DNA of 64,000 nucleotides from Cheiracanthium punctorium (taxonomy: Eukaryota > Arthropoda > Arachnida > Araneae > Cheiracanthiidae), in NCBI GenBank assembly GCA_038373885.1, contig JAWZYV010010311.1:372001-436000 (forward strand), written 5' to 3'. The notes below the pieces were generated by a model. The model had not been told where the DNA came from and searched no databases. It saw only the letters and a list, made by a program, of their open reading frames with translations. Made by a program: the position numbers and the translations under genes. Below, in pieces: positions 32,640-43,575 of this stretch; positions within the stretch are counted from its first letter, which is position 1, and each line of letters opens with the position of its first letter.

Positions 32640-32960
32640 TAATTGAGTCCAGATTGATTTGTGCAGTGGCTCATGAACATTAAACAATATATGTATTAGG
32701 GTGTTTTTGAGTCCGTTCATGTGAAGATATGCTTCCACTTTTCCAAGAGCACTGAAAGATCTTTCAACTGAAGCTGCAGATGAAGGTACAATGGAGATCA
32801 GTCCCAGGTGTTTAAATACTTCAAGAGTTCCTTAATCGTAATTGACCTTGCAGCCAAATTCTGGCAGATAGCAAATGATGACACCAACTTTTCGGTATTA
32901 GAAGAAGATCTTTTAAATGTGCAATGCAATTTCCCCACTGATTGACATCAGAATTCAAAA
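32640..32960 (-). pseudogene. hAT transposase C-terminal relic
   Basis: In one minus-strand frame the stretch reads LISIVPSSAASVERSFSALG followed by KVEAYLHMN. This corresponds to the conserved hAT dimerisation region (pattern '..P.SSA.AERSFS.LKRIK.YLR..M..'). It ends at stops soon after, and upstream frames are broken. hAT transposases are DNA-element enzymes; this is a dead C-terminal piece, too short for simple ORF calling. Confidence 0.6.
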
Positions 32961-33299
32961 TTATTTTATCGGAACAGTTTTAAAGTTACTATTGAAATGA
33001 AGTTAAAACTATAGAAATGTTTTAACTTCAGAGTAGAAAGGGGGCGAATTACATAGTTTTTCCCTCACCTCTCACACAGGAAGGGGGGATCTCCTTGTAT
33101 CCCATGTTGACAGGTGTTTAGCAATTATTTACATCCAAATTAAAAGAGAAATGGTTTGCGAGTGAAATGCAGTTGTGGTGTTACAAAACCGCGAAAAACG
33201 CTCTTAACTATGGTGACTATTTGCGAGAGCTTTTTACCCATTGAAACTTCTTTTGTGAGTTAAAAATGTAGACGAGAGAAATTGGTAATTATACAATTT

Positions 33300-33530
33300 G
33301 ACGCTTCGGAATCCTATGGAATCGTCTTTTACGGGTTGGATCATTGTTATTCCCAGGATGACAATGCAACTTGTGATGTTCCGAAGTCCACCACGGATTG
33401 GTATGATAACAATGGAGTGAACCGACTGGCCTGGCTTGCCAGAATTCAGACTTGAATCCTATAGAAAACATCTGGGACGAGTTTGATCGCCGAATTAAAG
33501 AGGTGCAGCAACCGTCCCAATAATTGGTGG
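33300..33530 (+). pseudogene. Tc1-like transposase relic
   Basis: On the plus strand: CYSQDDNATCD, corresponding to FQQDN with the second catalytic Asp; WYDNNGVNRLAWLA; then after a 1-nt frame shift LNPIENIWDEFDRRIKEVQQ, with the catalytic Glu. This is the C-terminal half of a Tc1 transposase of a third family, distinct from those at 13771 and 25652. The DNA-binding half and terminal repeats were not seen. The minus-strand ORF at 33289-33606 is its shadow. Confidence 0.75.
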
Positions 33531-33975
33531 TATATAAGTTAACATTTGTTACCGGTCGATCCCTATTCAAAACGTACATTACTGCACATGCACGCCGAAG
33601 ACTCATTGGCGAAGTTCATTGACTGCGCCAAGCTAAATTCACCTAGGTTCTGCACCACTGCAGGTTCGGCACTAAGTTCTTCGCGTGGGTCTTTGAATAC
33701 TCCAGCTGCGAACCAGAATTTGCGAGCGAATGAATGTGCTGTACTTTCAAAGTCCCATGGCGAGAAACAGCGATGGGTAAAGAAGGGAGAATCGCTGTCG
33801 TCACATTTAAGCAATAATGGGAGAAAATACGTTAAATGCTTCTTTCGTAACGTTAATCTCGCAATGGAAATCTGCGCCTCTTGTCAAGTTTCGCCCATGG
33901 CAGGTGCCCATTCCCAAGGTACGCCATTGATAAATTATAAACGTAACCATACTTACGCATTTGTTAGAGACTCAC
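33531..33975 (-). other. Intron next to Ig1 exon
   Basis: ORFs 33546-33980 (+) and 33563-33814 (-) have no recognisable domain. The splice donor of the upstream Ig1 exon is gtgag at 33975-33971. Confidence 0.45.
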
Positions 33976-34142
33976 CTTGATTTCCTGATCGTTGAGGACG
34001 GACAGGTCCATATCGTTCCTCCTCCATATGATGGGTGGCGGAGGGGTGCCCCTGACGTCACACTTGATCTCCACGTTGTCGCCCACCCTGGCGGTCACGT
34101 GGTTTACTTCCAGGGCCTTGTCCAGAGACACCACTGACACGC
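33976..34142 (-). CDS. FSTL5: Follistatin-related protein 5-like, exon with Ig1 N-terminal half
   Basis: 167 bp from an acceptor (cttttag, 34149-34143) to a donor (gtgag, 33975-33971); phase 1 at the start, phase 0 at the end. It encodes VSVVSLDKALEVNHVTARVG, DNVEIKCDVRGTPPPPIIWR and RNDMDLSVLNDQEIK. The first Ig1 cysteine (IKC) and core Trp (IIW) are clear. G.L.PPIIW.RN is the FSTL5 signature between the EF-hand region and Ig1's second half. FSTL proteins are secreted calcium-binding-type glycoproteins with Kazal, EF-hand, two Ig and a C-terminal domain; roles in invertebrates are poorly known. No signal peptide or EF-hand exon was found upstream in the window. Confidence 0.88.
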
Positions 34143-35753
34143 CTAAAAGAACGAATACACACAAACATTTATTGTGAAAAAAAGAGACGCACACACACAC
34201 ACTTGTGTTTCATCCTTCTCATGCCGATCGGTAGCTTCATATGCAACAGTTGCATTAGCACCAAACTTACCCAGCGGCCAATTCAAGGGGGGGAGAGATG
34301 GCGATGTGAGGATGAAACTCTCCCTGAACGTATTCAAACAAACTGCTGAACCCGTGTTTCTCAACATTTAAAAACAAGGCCCACTTTCTTTGACCGATGT
34401 TTGCTTTCTAAAAATGTTCTTTGAACGCTCTGCCAGAACATAGTGATGGCTCAAGCGCAAAGCTGGTGTCACTCTGGGAAGTAACATCGGTCAAAGGCAC
34501 AGAGTGTTCACCGTTGTGTCTTTCTATGTGATGAGACAGAACTGATTAAACATGGATTTGATATTAAAAATGAACAAGTTGAAAATGAAAAGATTAAATC
34601 AACTCTAATACGCTTCGTCTTACTTATAATCCCTCTCCTGAAATATTTCTGGATCCCCCACTCCTACCCCTATACCTATACGCACATTTATTGTTACCCG
34701 AGGGGGTCAATTAAACTACCCATAGTTTATGATGCATAGCAAAAATTAGAACACTTACAGTACCATCAAGTGTTCGTATAAAACGAGTTTTTAAAATAAC
34801 AATTCCAAATTATTTACTTATAAATCTAAAAAATTTGAAATGAATGCTCAGTCTCTAGTGTTTGCTGGGAGTGCAGCGAAATTTCCTATTCGTTACGGAA
34901 AATCAATTGGTGTTAATACAGCAAAATATGTTTTCAATAAAAAGTACCGAAGAGAGAGATGATTTCATTATTCCGAAGACAAAAGTTTTAAAACACGGCA
35001 TTTCATTTATTATGGTGGTTTTAATGTTAAGGCGCAAAAAGAAAAACAAATATCGTTACATACGAACAGTTTTAACCAGGCAAATAAGCTCAATCGGTTG
35101 TTACCGGTCCAAAATGAGATCACAGGCTCGTCGGCAACATTCAGATCAAGTCTCAAAATATATTGCCTTCTTTGATATAATTTCTCAATTAAAAAGTGTC
35201 ACTAACATTTTTGAAAATTCAACTCGATTTTTCAAAGTTTTTTTGAAAGAATTTTAATGTTTATTTGAAGTTTTATTAACTGATTTTTCTTCTTTATTTA
35301 AAAAGTTTGTAAATATAACGAGTTCGGTTGTAACAAAAGTAGAAGATTTTACAGCCTTATCTGTAGAACCTCCGCTGCTGGAATGATTACAGATTTTGTC
35401 TGTAGATCTGCTTTTGCCACGTTGATTATCTATCGAAAAATTCGATTTCAGCCATTTTGTATGTTTATCGTATTTTATATCATTTGACTATAGACTTTAT
35501 ATGCACTTTCAATAAGGAATGGAATAACATTTAATTATCTCTGGAAAATGTGTGAAAGTGTCTCCATGATCATAACATTAATAGGCACACAAAAAGTATG
35601 CCTGTCTTGAATTTACCGATTTGTTTTTAAAATAGGCTTGTAATGATTTTGTAGTATCCTCCTAAAAGATATTGATAGCAATAGCATGTATTAAATATTT
35701 ATTTATTCATATAAAAGTTGCATTATTTTATTTGTACTTAAAAATAATTTATG
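34143..35753 (-). other. Intron, nothing recognised
   Basis: AT-rich with an (AC)n-like stretch at 34190-34203. ORF 34862-35257 (131 codons) contains no known domain and is probably chance. Confidence 0.45.
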
Positions 35754-36512
35754 TACAGCTGCGGAAAAAAAACCCCACTTGTACTTTTTTCGGCCGTCGT
35801 TTGTCGTACAGCAAAGTTACAGATACCAATCGTTTACGATTGACGTACACTTTAATTTGCTATGCATAAAAATTGCATAAGGGGCCATCCACATATTAAA
35901 ATTAGCACCAACTTTTTTTTTTCTCAATAGCAACCCCTAGATTGCACTTTATATTTAAAAAATTTAGCTCATTTTAACCCCGGAAACCAATTTTCAATAA
36001 ATTTGGACAGAAAATGAGCACCCCAAATCCCCCTCCCCCTATGTTAAAATATTTTTTCATACTTCAATTCATATCTCATATAATATTGGTAGTAAGAAGC
36101 TGATTTTTATTCGTACTATTAGAACTAAACGACCCAAACATAATTTAATGTTATTATGATTTTTAATAAATTATTAATATGAATTATGAATTATTAAATT
36201 AATATTCAAAAAAATTATGAATAGCGACCTAGCCAAATTTCGATGGAAATAGATGCAGAAATTAATATTACATGGCTGTGCAAAATTTCAAATTTTTACG
36301 TTCAGTAGTTTAATTTATATTAAATAAAATGTGTTATTTTCATGAGTTAAGGGACCATATATAAATTTATTAAGTGAAAATTTTTTGAAAATTGCATAAA
36401 ATAAACGTCAATTAGATTTATTTTGTGCAAAAACACAGTAAAAGATACCAGTAATAAAAATATCAAATTTTGAAGCAAATAAATTAGAGGTTTTTACAGT
36501 TTGATAGGGATT

Positions 36513-36716
36513 CTATAAAGCGTGTATTGTTGCGTCTGCTACCATATTCCCCCGAATAAAATATTTTCCAGCTATAGAATTAGATGCAGTAGATGTATGT
36601 CTTCTAACACAACGTCCTATTTCTGAAAAACTAACATCCTCAACTTTCCAGGCGTGAATGTGACCTATTTTAATATCGGAAACATTAGGTCTTTGGATTT
36701 CCCCAAACTTTATCAA
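36513..36716 (-). pseudogene. Tc1-like DNA-binding domain relic
   Basis: A 67-residue ORF with KIGHIHAWKVEDVSFSEIGR followed by CVRRHTSTASNSI. This resembles the first helix-turn-helix of Tc1 transposases (RG.I...+..G.S..EIGR.+.R...T....I). The catalytic part is not in frame downstream. It lies within an element with Tc1-style TA-flanked ends, which supports the reading. Confidence 0.4.
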
Positions 36717-36856
36717 ACATTAAAAATCACGTTTTCCTGTCTAAATTTTCATCCAACTCTAAATTAAAATATCGCCAAAAGTCTTAAGAATATTGCACAT
36801 TGCAGACGATATAGTATTAAACGAAGAAAGTGAAATAACAAACACAGTGATAATAT

Positions 36857-36885
36857 TGGGTCGGCAAAAAAATAATTGCGTTTTT
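36857..36885 (+). repeat. Mariner-type terminal repeat, single end
   Basis: TTGGGTCGGCAAAAAAATAA then ttgcgtttttt is close to the terminal repeat of many mariner elements. No partner end or transposase was found nearby. Confidence 0.45.
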
Positions 36886-37899
36886 TACATGAAATTCAAA
36901 CAAATAAATTTTCTATCAGTAAATCCTTCTTCAATTTCGACCATAGCTGAGTAATATTCAAGCTTGTAGTCAGAAGAGCAGAGAGAGCAGCCTCTATAAC
37001 TCCTGCCAACATTTCACCTGTCTAAGAGAACCATCAACGGAAATACTCAATAACAATTTCAAAATTACAAAGATTTTCAAAATCCTGAGCAATCATTTTG
37101 TATTTTCCCCTTAAATCATTTGTACGAACCAGGGAAGTTATGAACTCACGGGTCATTTGGACCACAGACTAAATATTCTATTCTACCTTTGATATTCTCA
37201 GTACAAAAAACTTTAAGAGACATGGAAACAATATTTTCCTTGAAAATAACATTAATTTCTTTTAACTTTCGCGAGCGAAATTAATGAAAGGTGAAAAGTT
37301 CGGAACCTACAAATAGCGTTTTTCAATTTGCAGAAAGTCCCTTAAAAAAGCGCAAAAATTAATTAGCAATATCTCCGGAAATTATCGTAGAAAATTGGCG
37401 AAAATTTATATTTAGGGTAATTTGAAGGTTTTCTTTCGTTTAATAAAGTCAAAATATGGGGTTGCTTTTGAGAAAAACGAAGTTGATGCAGAATTAAATA
37501 TGAAGACGGCCCCTGATGAAAATTAAATTAATGGTAAATTAAAGTACGCGTTATTTGCAAACTAATGATATATATAACTTTACTGTACGACGAACGACGG
37601 CGAAAAAAAGAGCAAGTGGGACTTTTTTTTTCCGCAGCTGTACTTCATTAGAAATAGATGCAGAGATTCGTATTGCGGAGTCATTATTGCTGATATGCTC
37701 CTTAAATTTATTAATATTGAAACTTGATTTAAGAAAAAAAGTGTGTTATATTTTAATTTTATCAAGTTCCTATGGGTATTAGTACTTAAAGTGAAGAAAA
37801 GGTAATTTTTACACAAAATTTATCAAAGGTAAGTCTAAAAATAAATGGTTTTATAGCATTATGTGAGTGTGTATGTATTTCTCTGAGTAAGCGCTAGTG

Positions 37900-39180
37900 T
37901 ATCAAAAGAGCAGATCCTCACTGTCTTAAGAGTCACTTGACTTCAAAAGTTGGCGTGACCACCGGAGCCAGACTATTTCGTTAGCCATGCTTGAAATCCT
38001 TAGCTGTCTCTCGTAGTATTAGCACCTCTATTATTGATAAAGCTCTTTCTAAATTTAACAAGCCTAATATTGGCTATACTACTACTATTAATTTTCATAG
38101 TGAATTAATTGTACTACCTTTCTTTTCACCTTTATGCTACAAAATTTCTAAACTCAAAAATTTCGGTTTCAAAGTCATTTTTAAACCTGTTAATAAACTT
38201 AAGTTCTCTTCTCTTAAAGATCCTATTCCTACTGAGAACCGTTGGGGTGTTTATTATATTCCTTGTGAATCTTGTGATTCGGGCTATATTGGCCAGACCA
38301 GAAGAGCTCCCAAGCATGAGAGATATGTTTCTAAGCACGAGCTTTCCAGATCTTCTATTGCCTCCCATTGTTGGAATTCTAATCATCTTTTTCAGTTTTC
38401 TAAGGCTAAGATATTGTGCACTCCTCAGTCTTTGTCCCATCTTGATTTTTTGGAAGGTTTTTCCATTACCTAGCACTTGGAAGTCATATGAACGATGGCT
38501 CGTCCGTACCTTTTGTTTATTTTGCTTGGAAGCTGTTGTTGTAAAGTTCAATTTACTTTCTTCCTCAACTCCCCCTTCCCCTCCCCTTTTCTTCTGCTGC
38601 TAGTTTTCTTTTTCTTCTTTTTTTAAAATAAATAATTTTATTTTTATTTTTATTTCTTTCATTTTACTTAGTTTTTATTTTTGCATATGTTTTTCTGTCT
38701 TTCCTTTATGTTTATTATTATCTTATTATAATTATTTAAAAAAGTAGTCTTGTCCTGCATGTGTTAAAAAGTAATTATATAATGTTTTGTGTTTTTATGT
38801 AATTTTTGTTTTTTGTTCGATTGTTTGTTCTGTTTTCTTTCTTTCTTTTTTGTGTGTGTGCGGGTGGGTGTTTGTGTTCCTGTGATCTTCTTTGCTTTTC
38901 ATTTATTTATTTATGCATTTTTGTTTGCCCATATTTTATTCTTTTCTACTTTATTTTTTAACCCACCCCCGTTTCTTTCCCCCTTCCTTTAATGTCCGAA
39001 GTTTCTCGCTTTTTCTTTTTTCCAAGTGCCAACATGCTTGTTTGTGTTTATCTTTTTCAGTGTCCACTGTTTAGTGAGACGAAGGGTTACGATTAAGACT
39101 GAATAAATTTTCGGTCGAAACGATCGTATGTTGTTATAAATATCGTTTTATGTGTGTTTTTTACACTAACTTTTTATTTA
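37900..39180 (+). mobile_element. Penelope-like element, 5'-truncated
   Basis: Contains the C-terminal GIY-YIG ORF part (37991-38473), a long T-rich 3' region (38560-39060) and the 3' motif region (gacgaagggtta ... ggtcgaaacgatcg ... tatgtgtgttttttacac) shared with 29580-29815. The reverse transcriptase part is missing. At 39099-39129 a hammerhead-like core survives only partly: CTGAATA instead of CTGANGA, with GAAAC and the ACG/CGT stem III kept. Confidence 0.75.
37991..38473 (+). pseudogene. Penelope-like GIY-YIG endonuclease domain
   Basis: A 160-residue ORF. Residues ~20-75 match the linker between reverse transcriptase and endonuclease of Penelope-like retroelements. Residues ~86-110 are the GIY-YIG core: GVYYIPCESCDSGYIGQTRR, with the CxxC pair typical of Penelope. 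SIASHCWNSNHLFQF..AKIL follows, the conserved His region, then FLEGFSI before the stop. The catalytic Tyr and Arg of GIY-YIG are present (YIGQTRR). The domain nicks target DNA for retrotransposition. With no reverse transcriptase it cannot move by itself. Overlapping frames 38109-38603 and 38132-38551 are shadows. Confidence 0.85.
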
Positions 39181-39734
39181 TTTAAAGTTTTGTAATTCAT
39201 GTAAAAGTTTATTAACCAAAAGGTATTCGTTGTAGTGTTCAATAAACGGTTATTTTTATTTTTATTTTTGTATTACTCGAAAATATATCTATAACATACC
39301 AAAGTGTTATTCAAGTGTTTGTGAACAGTTCAAGCTGACAATTTTTAAAAACAATTACTAGTATTCTTGCAGGGTCGACCAACGAAAGACATGCTAAGTG
39401 CTGCAATAACCAGTAGTGCGAGTGCTGAACGACAAAATAGAATTTCGTGTTAAAAACTTTAATTAAATATCACAAACCTTTGGGAATTTTTTAAAAATTA
39501 TCTTACACTCACGTTTCTCTAGGGGAAAAAACACTCATTCTAAATTTTTTCCAGCACACTATGATTAATTTATATAGCTTTATTTGGCATGTTGCAGATG
39601 TGAAACATGGTGGCATAAAAAGTCAGCAAACGTATGAGAATAAAGCGCTTACGTTCATTCTTTGAAATATTTTTATCCTAAATGACTTATTGCATTTAAA
39701 CCAATTAGTTTGTCTCACAGTTAAATACTTTTTG
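39181..39734. other. Intron, nothing recognised
   Basis: AT-rich sequence, no gene or repeat identified. Confidence 0.45.
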
Positions 39735-39860
39735 TGGGGGATGGACGCGAGACGAGACAAACATTTTTAATATTACGATATATGGATTTTGCGAGATGAG
39801 ACAAAGCTTTTAGGCTGCTTTAAGAGACGCGAGACGTTTTGTTTTCGCTTTGCACCCATT
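39735..39860 (+). repeat. GAGACGAGAC-rich dispersed repeat, copy 1
   Basis: The start tgggggatggacgcgagacg and multiple gcgagacg/gagatgagac motifs are matched in reverse orientation at 61800-61990, which ends tcgtgtccatccct. Confidence 0.45.
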
Positions 39861-40325
39861 CCCCTCTTTTTGGAATAGTGCGTTTACATGAACGCAAGGC
39901 AATTTCAGTTTTTTTCTTAATGAAAAACACCTTTATTTTAAGGAGAGAATATCTTTTACTTCATAGGGAGACATTTTACTACTATGCAATGCAAGGTGTC
40001 CCATAATTATTGGAACAAACTTCAAGTAAGCTCATCATAAAGAATCATGAATCACCTAGCAATGTGTCGTCAATAACGGTGTTTTCACTTACCTGTTAAT
40101 CATCACTTTAGGAAAAGAATTGAAGTATTTGTATCATTTCTTAACCTTAATACAAGTTTCATTGACAATGGGCTTGTCTCCAGAAATTTCATACTTGAAA
40201 TGAAACAGAATTTTTGAACTATTAATTTTAGTCTTGTGTTTTCTGCAAAAGATACATTAGTTTTTGACCAACCACGGTCGGAAAGTTCACTATTACTTCA
40301 GCAATGGTTCTAAAGTGATTATTAA

Positions 40326-40795
40326 ACCCTTTAACGCGCAGTGTCCCCTCTGGGAACACAAAACTCGGACGTTTTGACTGTTGCCAGTCACGAAGACTAG
40401 ATTTGATTTCTATAAAAAAAAGTTGCCGGTGACATAGCTCCATGAGAATCCTTTACTTTTTAGCACGTCATTTCCCGTAAAAAAATGGTCACGATCATTT
40501 TTAACAGCACTGACATCTGCTGAAAAATGGAAGAATGCGAGAACTGCTGGATAGATTGCCCAATGCTGAAAAGGGCAGCCATTGCCATCGCTCGACTTAA
40601 CTACCAGCAAGATGGCGGACGATCGAAATGTTCATCGCATGCCACAGATCTAGAGACCCTGCGTCAAAAAAGGGTCTCTAGATCTGTGGCACACGATGAA
40701 CATTTTGATCGTCCGCCATCTTGCTGGTAGTTAAGTCGAGCGATGGCAACCGCTACCCTTTTTTCAGCATTGGAAAAGGGTTGCGCCTCAAAGGG
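40326..40795. mobile_element. piggyBac-like MITE with TTAA duplication
   Basis: TTAA lies on both sides (40322-40325, 40796-40799). Ends are (A)CCCTTTAACGCGCAG on the left and (reverse complement) CCCTTTGAGGCGCAACCC on the right. TTAA targets and CCYTTT termini are hallmarks of piggyBac elements. 470 bp without transposase. The interior is dominated by a long hairpin. Confidence 0.7.
40560..40771. repeat. ~100-bp near-perfect hairpin
   Basis: Left arm 40560-40660 (ccaatgctgaaaagggcagc... agatctagagaccct) and right arm 40671-40771 are reverse complements apart from a few mismatches, with a 10-nt loop (gcgtcaaaaa). ORF 40527-40730 runs through it and is not a gene. Confidence 0.9.
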
Positions 40796-40830
40796 TTAAA
40801 GTATGTCCCAATGATTATGAGACACCCTGT

Positions 40831-41762
40831 ATATTAATAATCAAAGTGGGTAACACATAATGGACTGCACAATGAACCATTTTCGAGTGATGCACTGCTC
40901 CACGGATACTTTTTCATTTTCACATAAAAATGACATGCAAGGCACACAACAAAACAGAGATTGCTGGAGGGTTGGAACATTGATAAAAGCAAAAGTGGAA
41001 AAGGTCAGGGCAGCAAAGCCAGATCATACAGACAGAGAAATTCAGAGAAAAATCTAAACCTATGCTGTGGGCCGGATGATTTGGTTTGGTTTTTATGTTA
41101 TGGCAATCTTACACGGGGGGCATCTGTATCAGGCAGGGGGAAGTGCCTTGAGCGGTGGACTTCTTAAGGGTTTTTAAAGGGTTTTTTTTTGGGGGGGGGG
41201 TCGGAATAGAAGGAAACGTCTATGCGAATGGTCTCTACAGGTAAACTGTGTAAAAAAATTTTTACTCTAATTTTTCTAATGCTCCTGAGTAAAACTTTCG
41301 GCTGTCTTGAGAAAAGGCGCGTTAAAAGTGGAAAAAAAAAAAAAAAAAAAAAAAAACAGTCGGTCGTACGACTGCACGTCAGAAGTGAAAACTTCTTGTC
41401 AAGCTTTCTAAAATTAATGCAGTTAAACAGGTTTTCACTCATTATTGTATTTATATTAACCAAAAATAAACATTTGTGAACGTTTATTCACATTTTTATA
41501 CATTTGAAGTTCTTTCTACAAAATTTTTATATGTTTTTTTTAAGTCTATAAGGGTATCGCACATTTATTTATGATATCCTCACAATTTCACATAATTTTG
41601 TACGTTTGTACACATTTTAACGCAATTTTCACTTGGTTAGGATTGGAAATTTTTAATTTTTTAATTTAAATTCATTTCCGATTTTTCGCTCTATTTGTGT
41701 GCACATTTAAAATTTAAAAAGAGAGGGAGTGCGCGCACAGGCCGCAACGTGACACAGCTGGT
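40831..41762. other. Intron with homopolymer runs
   Basis: T-run/G-run junction at 41180-41202 and a 26-nt A-run at 41330-41356. Short ORFs 40860-41479 have no domain. Confidence 0.5.
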
Positions 41763-42686
41763 CCCAGACAGCACATAAGCTTAAATCAAGCTTGACATTT
41801 CTTGAATTTGACGTATTAATGCAAGCTTGACAGTTCAATTCAGTTTAAGCTTGCAGCAAGCTTGGAGAAGTCATTTGAGCTGTCAAGCTTGAATACAACT
41901 TGATTACTGCTTGATTTGGAAAACCACATCCACATAACAAATAATTTATCATCAGCCATAAATGTACTTGACCATAGAATTAAAAAAAAAGATTCTATAT
42001 TTCCAAATATGGAAATTCTTCAAAATAAAATACAATTATACTACAAAATTAATTTCAAAATCAGTCGTTTGTCTCGACTTTGGCCAATATTGCCCAACAC
42101 GAGTGTTACGATATTGAAAGTTTTAAAACGTGTGAAGCTTTTAAGTTCATATTATGCTTATTTCTCTATTAGTAGAGTCTATAAATCACACCTAACATTA
42201 TTTTAATTTTGATACATCCCATGGAAAAATAAAAGAAATAGATTGGCAACGGGCACTACCATAACAGTCACTCCAAACTTTAGTCATGCCAGCGCGAGGC
42301 AGATTGGCGGTATGGTTAGTACGCTGGCTTCTCAACCCTTAGGTCCCGAGTTCGATCCCAACCGCGGACGCTTGATGGAAACAGATTAAATTAACTTGAA
42401 ATGTCAGCATGGAGGGGAAAATGCGTGGCAAAATAAAATATGTGGGGCGAGTTCGTCGACGGGCGCCCCGTGTATTTAAGAAATTTTTGGGGGGAAACAT
42501 TTTTTAAGCTTGAAATTAAGCTTGCTATATCAAGCTTAATGTAAACTGGGCAAGTGTAAACTTGAACACTTGATTCAAGCTTGCATTAAGCTTACACGCT
42601 TGAAATTTTCAAGCTTAATTCAAGTTTATTGACTTGATAAATCAAGCTTGCTGCAAGTTTGATGCAAGTTTGCTGTGCTGTCTGGG
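41763..42686. mobile_element. Element with AAGCTT-rich subterminal arrays
   Basis: 13-bp terminal inverted repeats CCCAGACAGCACA (41763-41775) and TGTGCTGTCTGGG (42674-42686). Within ~125 bp of the left end there are 6 AAGCTT sites, and within ~180 bp of the right end 7, mostly as CAAGCTTGA or CAAGCTTGC, with additional degenerate copies; the centre has none. This layout is typical of transposase-binding subterminal repeats. No transposase; 924 bp. ORF 41916-42206 is not recognised. No clear target duplication. Confidence 0.75.
42292..42380 (+). mobile_element. tRNA-like SINE head inside the AAGCTT element
   Basis: The A-box-like ttggcggtatggttagtacg (42304) and B-box gagttcgatccc (42349) are followed by aaccgcggacg, which could pair with the gcggt start. 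Looks like a tRNA-derived SINE or tRNA pseudogene; the anticodon arm is not clean, so not called a tRNA. Confidence 0.5.
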
Positions 42687-43139
42687 GTATATGCGTACGG
42701 TATACATCAGGGATACACATTTTTCTCTACGCGTTCGATTTTGTTCGATTTAATCAATAATTATGTAAGTGAATTTATTAATTATCAATAATTATGTACT
42801 TACGTTGTAATGAACAGTAATCCTGTTCATTTGTAATGAATGATGGATTTATAATTAAAATTCAAATCCTCTGTAACATAACTCTTGTAATTCAAATAAT
42901 TTACAGTACATAATTATTAACACTTTTCACATTATCAAATTAACTTTATTGCGCAGTAATTATATAGCTATCCAAACTCAATACAGTTTTTAAATAAATA
43001 ATCGAAAATTATAGCACCTTCCCAGCTAGAAAATGTCTGCACATTTTTTGCGAAAACATTTAGCTTGCACACAATGGTGGCACAAAAAAGTGGATATTTT
43101 TTAATATTTGAAAGTATATACTTGTGCAAATTATTTACA
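42687..43139. other. AT-rich intron, nothing recognised
   Basis: No gene; a few short inverted repeats such as taatcaataattatgta with ttaattatcaataattatgt. Confidence 0.4.
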
Positions 43140-43575
43140 GTTTTTATGCATAGTAAAACAAAAATTTACGCAGTTTTAAAGGATTTTCAGAAAAATCTCA
43201 AAATCTAATCAAAATATTTTTAAATCCTACGCCTATAACATAAGTTGTTGAGTGATCAACTATCAAGTCACCTAATTTCATCTCTTTCACTTCTACGTGC
43301 TGTGCGAACAAAAATTTACGCAGTTTGAAACAATTTTCGGAAAATCTCAAAATATAATAATTTTTTTTAAAATTTCACGACTAAAGTTTAAATTGAGTGA
43401 CCACCTGTCATATCACCAAATTTTATTTCATTCGCTCAGCCAGTTTTACGTGACGTGCGAATAAAAAAGTGCGTCACTGACAAAACGACAGACAGACAAA
43501 CTTTTTTTTTTTTTTTTTTTTTTTTTGACGGTCGTAGTGGGTCCCAAATGCTTAAGCGGATATAAATCTCAAACA
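43140..43575 (+). repeat. Tandem-unit repeat family T, copy 2
   Basis: Two ~155-bp units (aaaatttacgcagttt..., 43163 and 43315), ending gacagacagacaaacttttt, a 28-nt T-run and ggtcccaaatgcttaagcgg, exactly as in copy 1 at 22660-23275. Confidence 0.6.

Larger units (their letters stand above)
35756..37640. mobile_element. 1.9-kb Tc1-like element, long terminal inverted repeats
   Basis: Left end CAGCTGCGGAAAAAAAACCC and right end (reverse complement) CAGCTGCGGAAAAAAAAAGT continue inward as ccacttg...tcg.cgtcgtt.gtcgta, about 65 bp of inverted repeat. TA lies on both sides (35754-35755, 37641-37642). The interior is AT-rich and holds a transposase N-terminal relic and one stray mariner-type end. 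Confidence 0.7.
39992..40830. mobile_element. MITE with AGGGTGTCYCATAAT ends, hosting a second MITE
   Basis: Left end CAAGGTGTCCCATAATTATT and right end (reverse complement) ACAGGGTGTCTCATAATCAT continue as ggaac/gggac. It is interrupted by the piggyBac-like element at 40326-40795; minus that, it is ~365 bp. Confidence 0.65.

Noticed and set aside
33546..33980. 144-codon plus-strand ORF next to an exon
   Set aside because: Overlaps the antisense of the Ig1 exon edge and has no domain.
34862..35257. 131-codon ORF
   Set aside because: No similarity recognised and low-complexity Lys/Ser composition expected of AT-rich DNA.
42292..42380. Possible tRNA gene
   Set aside because: A- and B-boxes present, but the anticodon arm and acceptor stem do not fold cleanly; kept as a SINE head.
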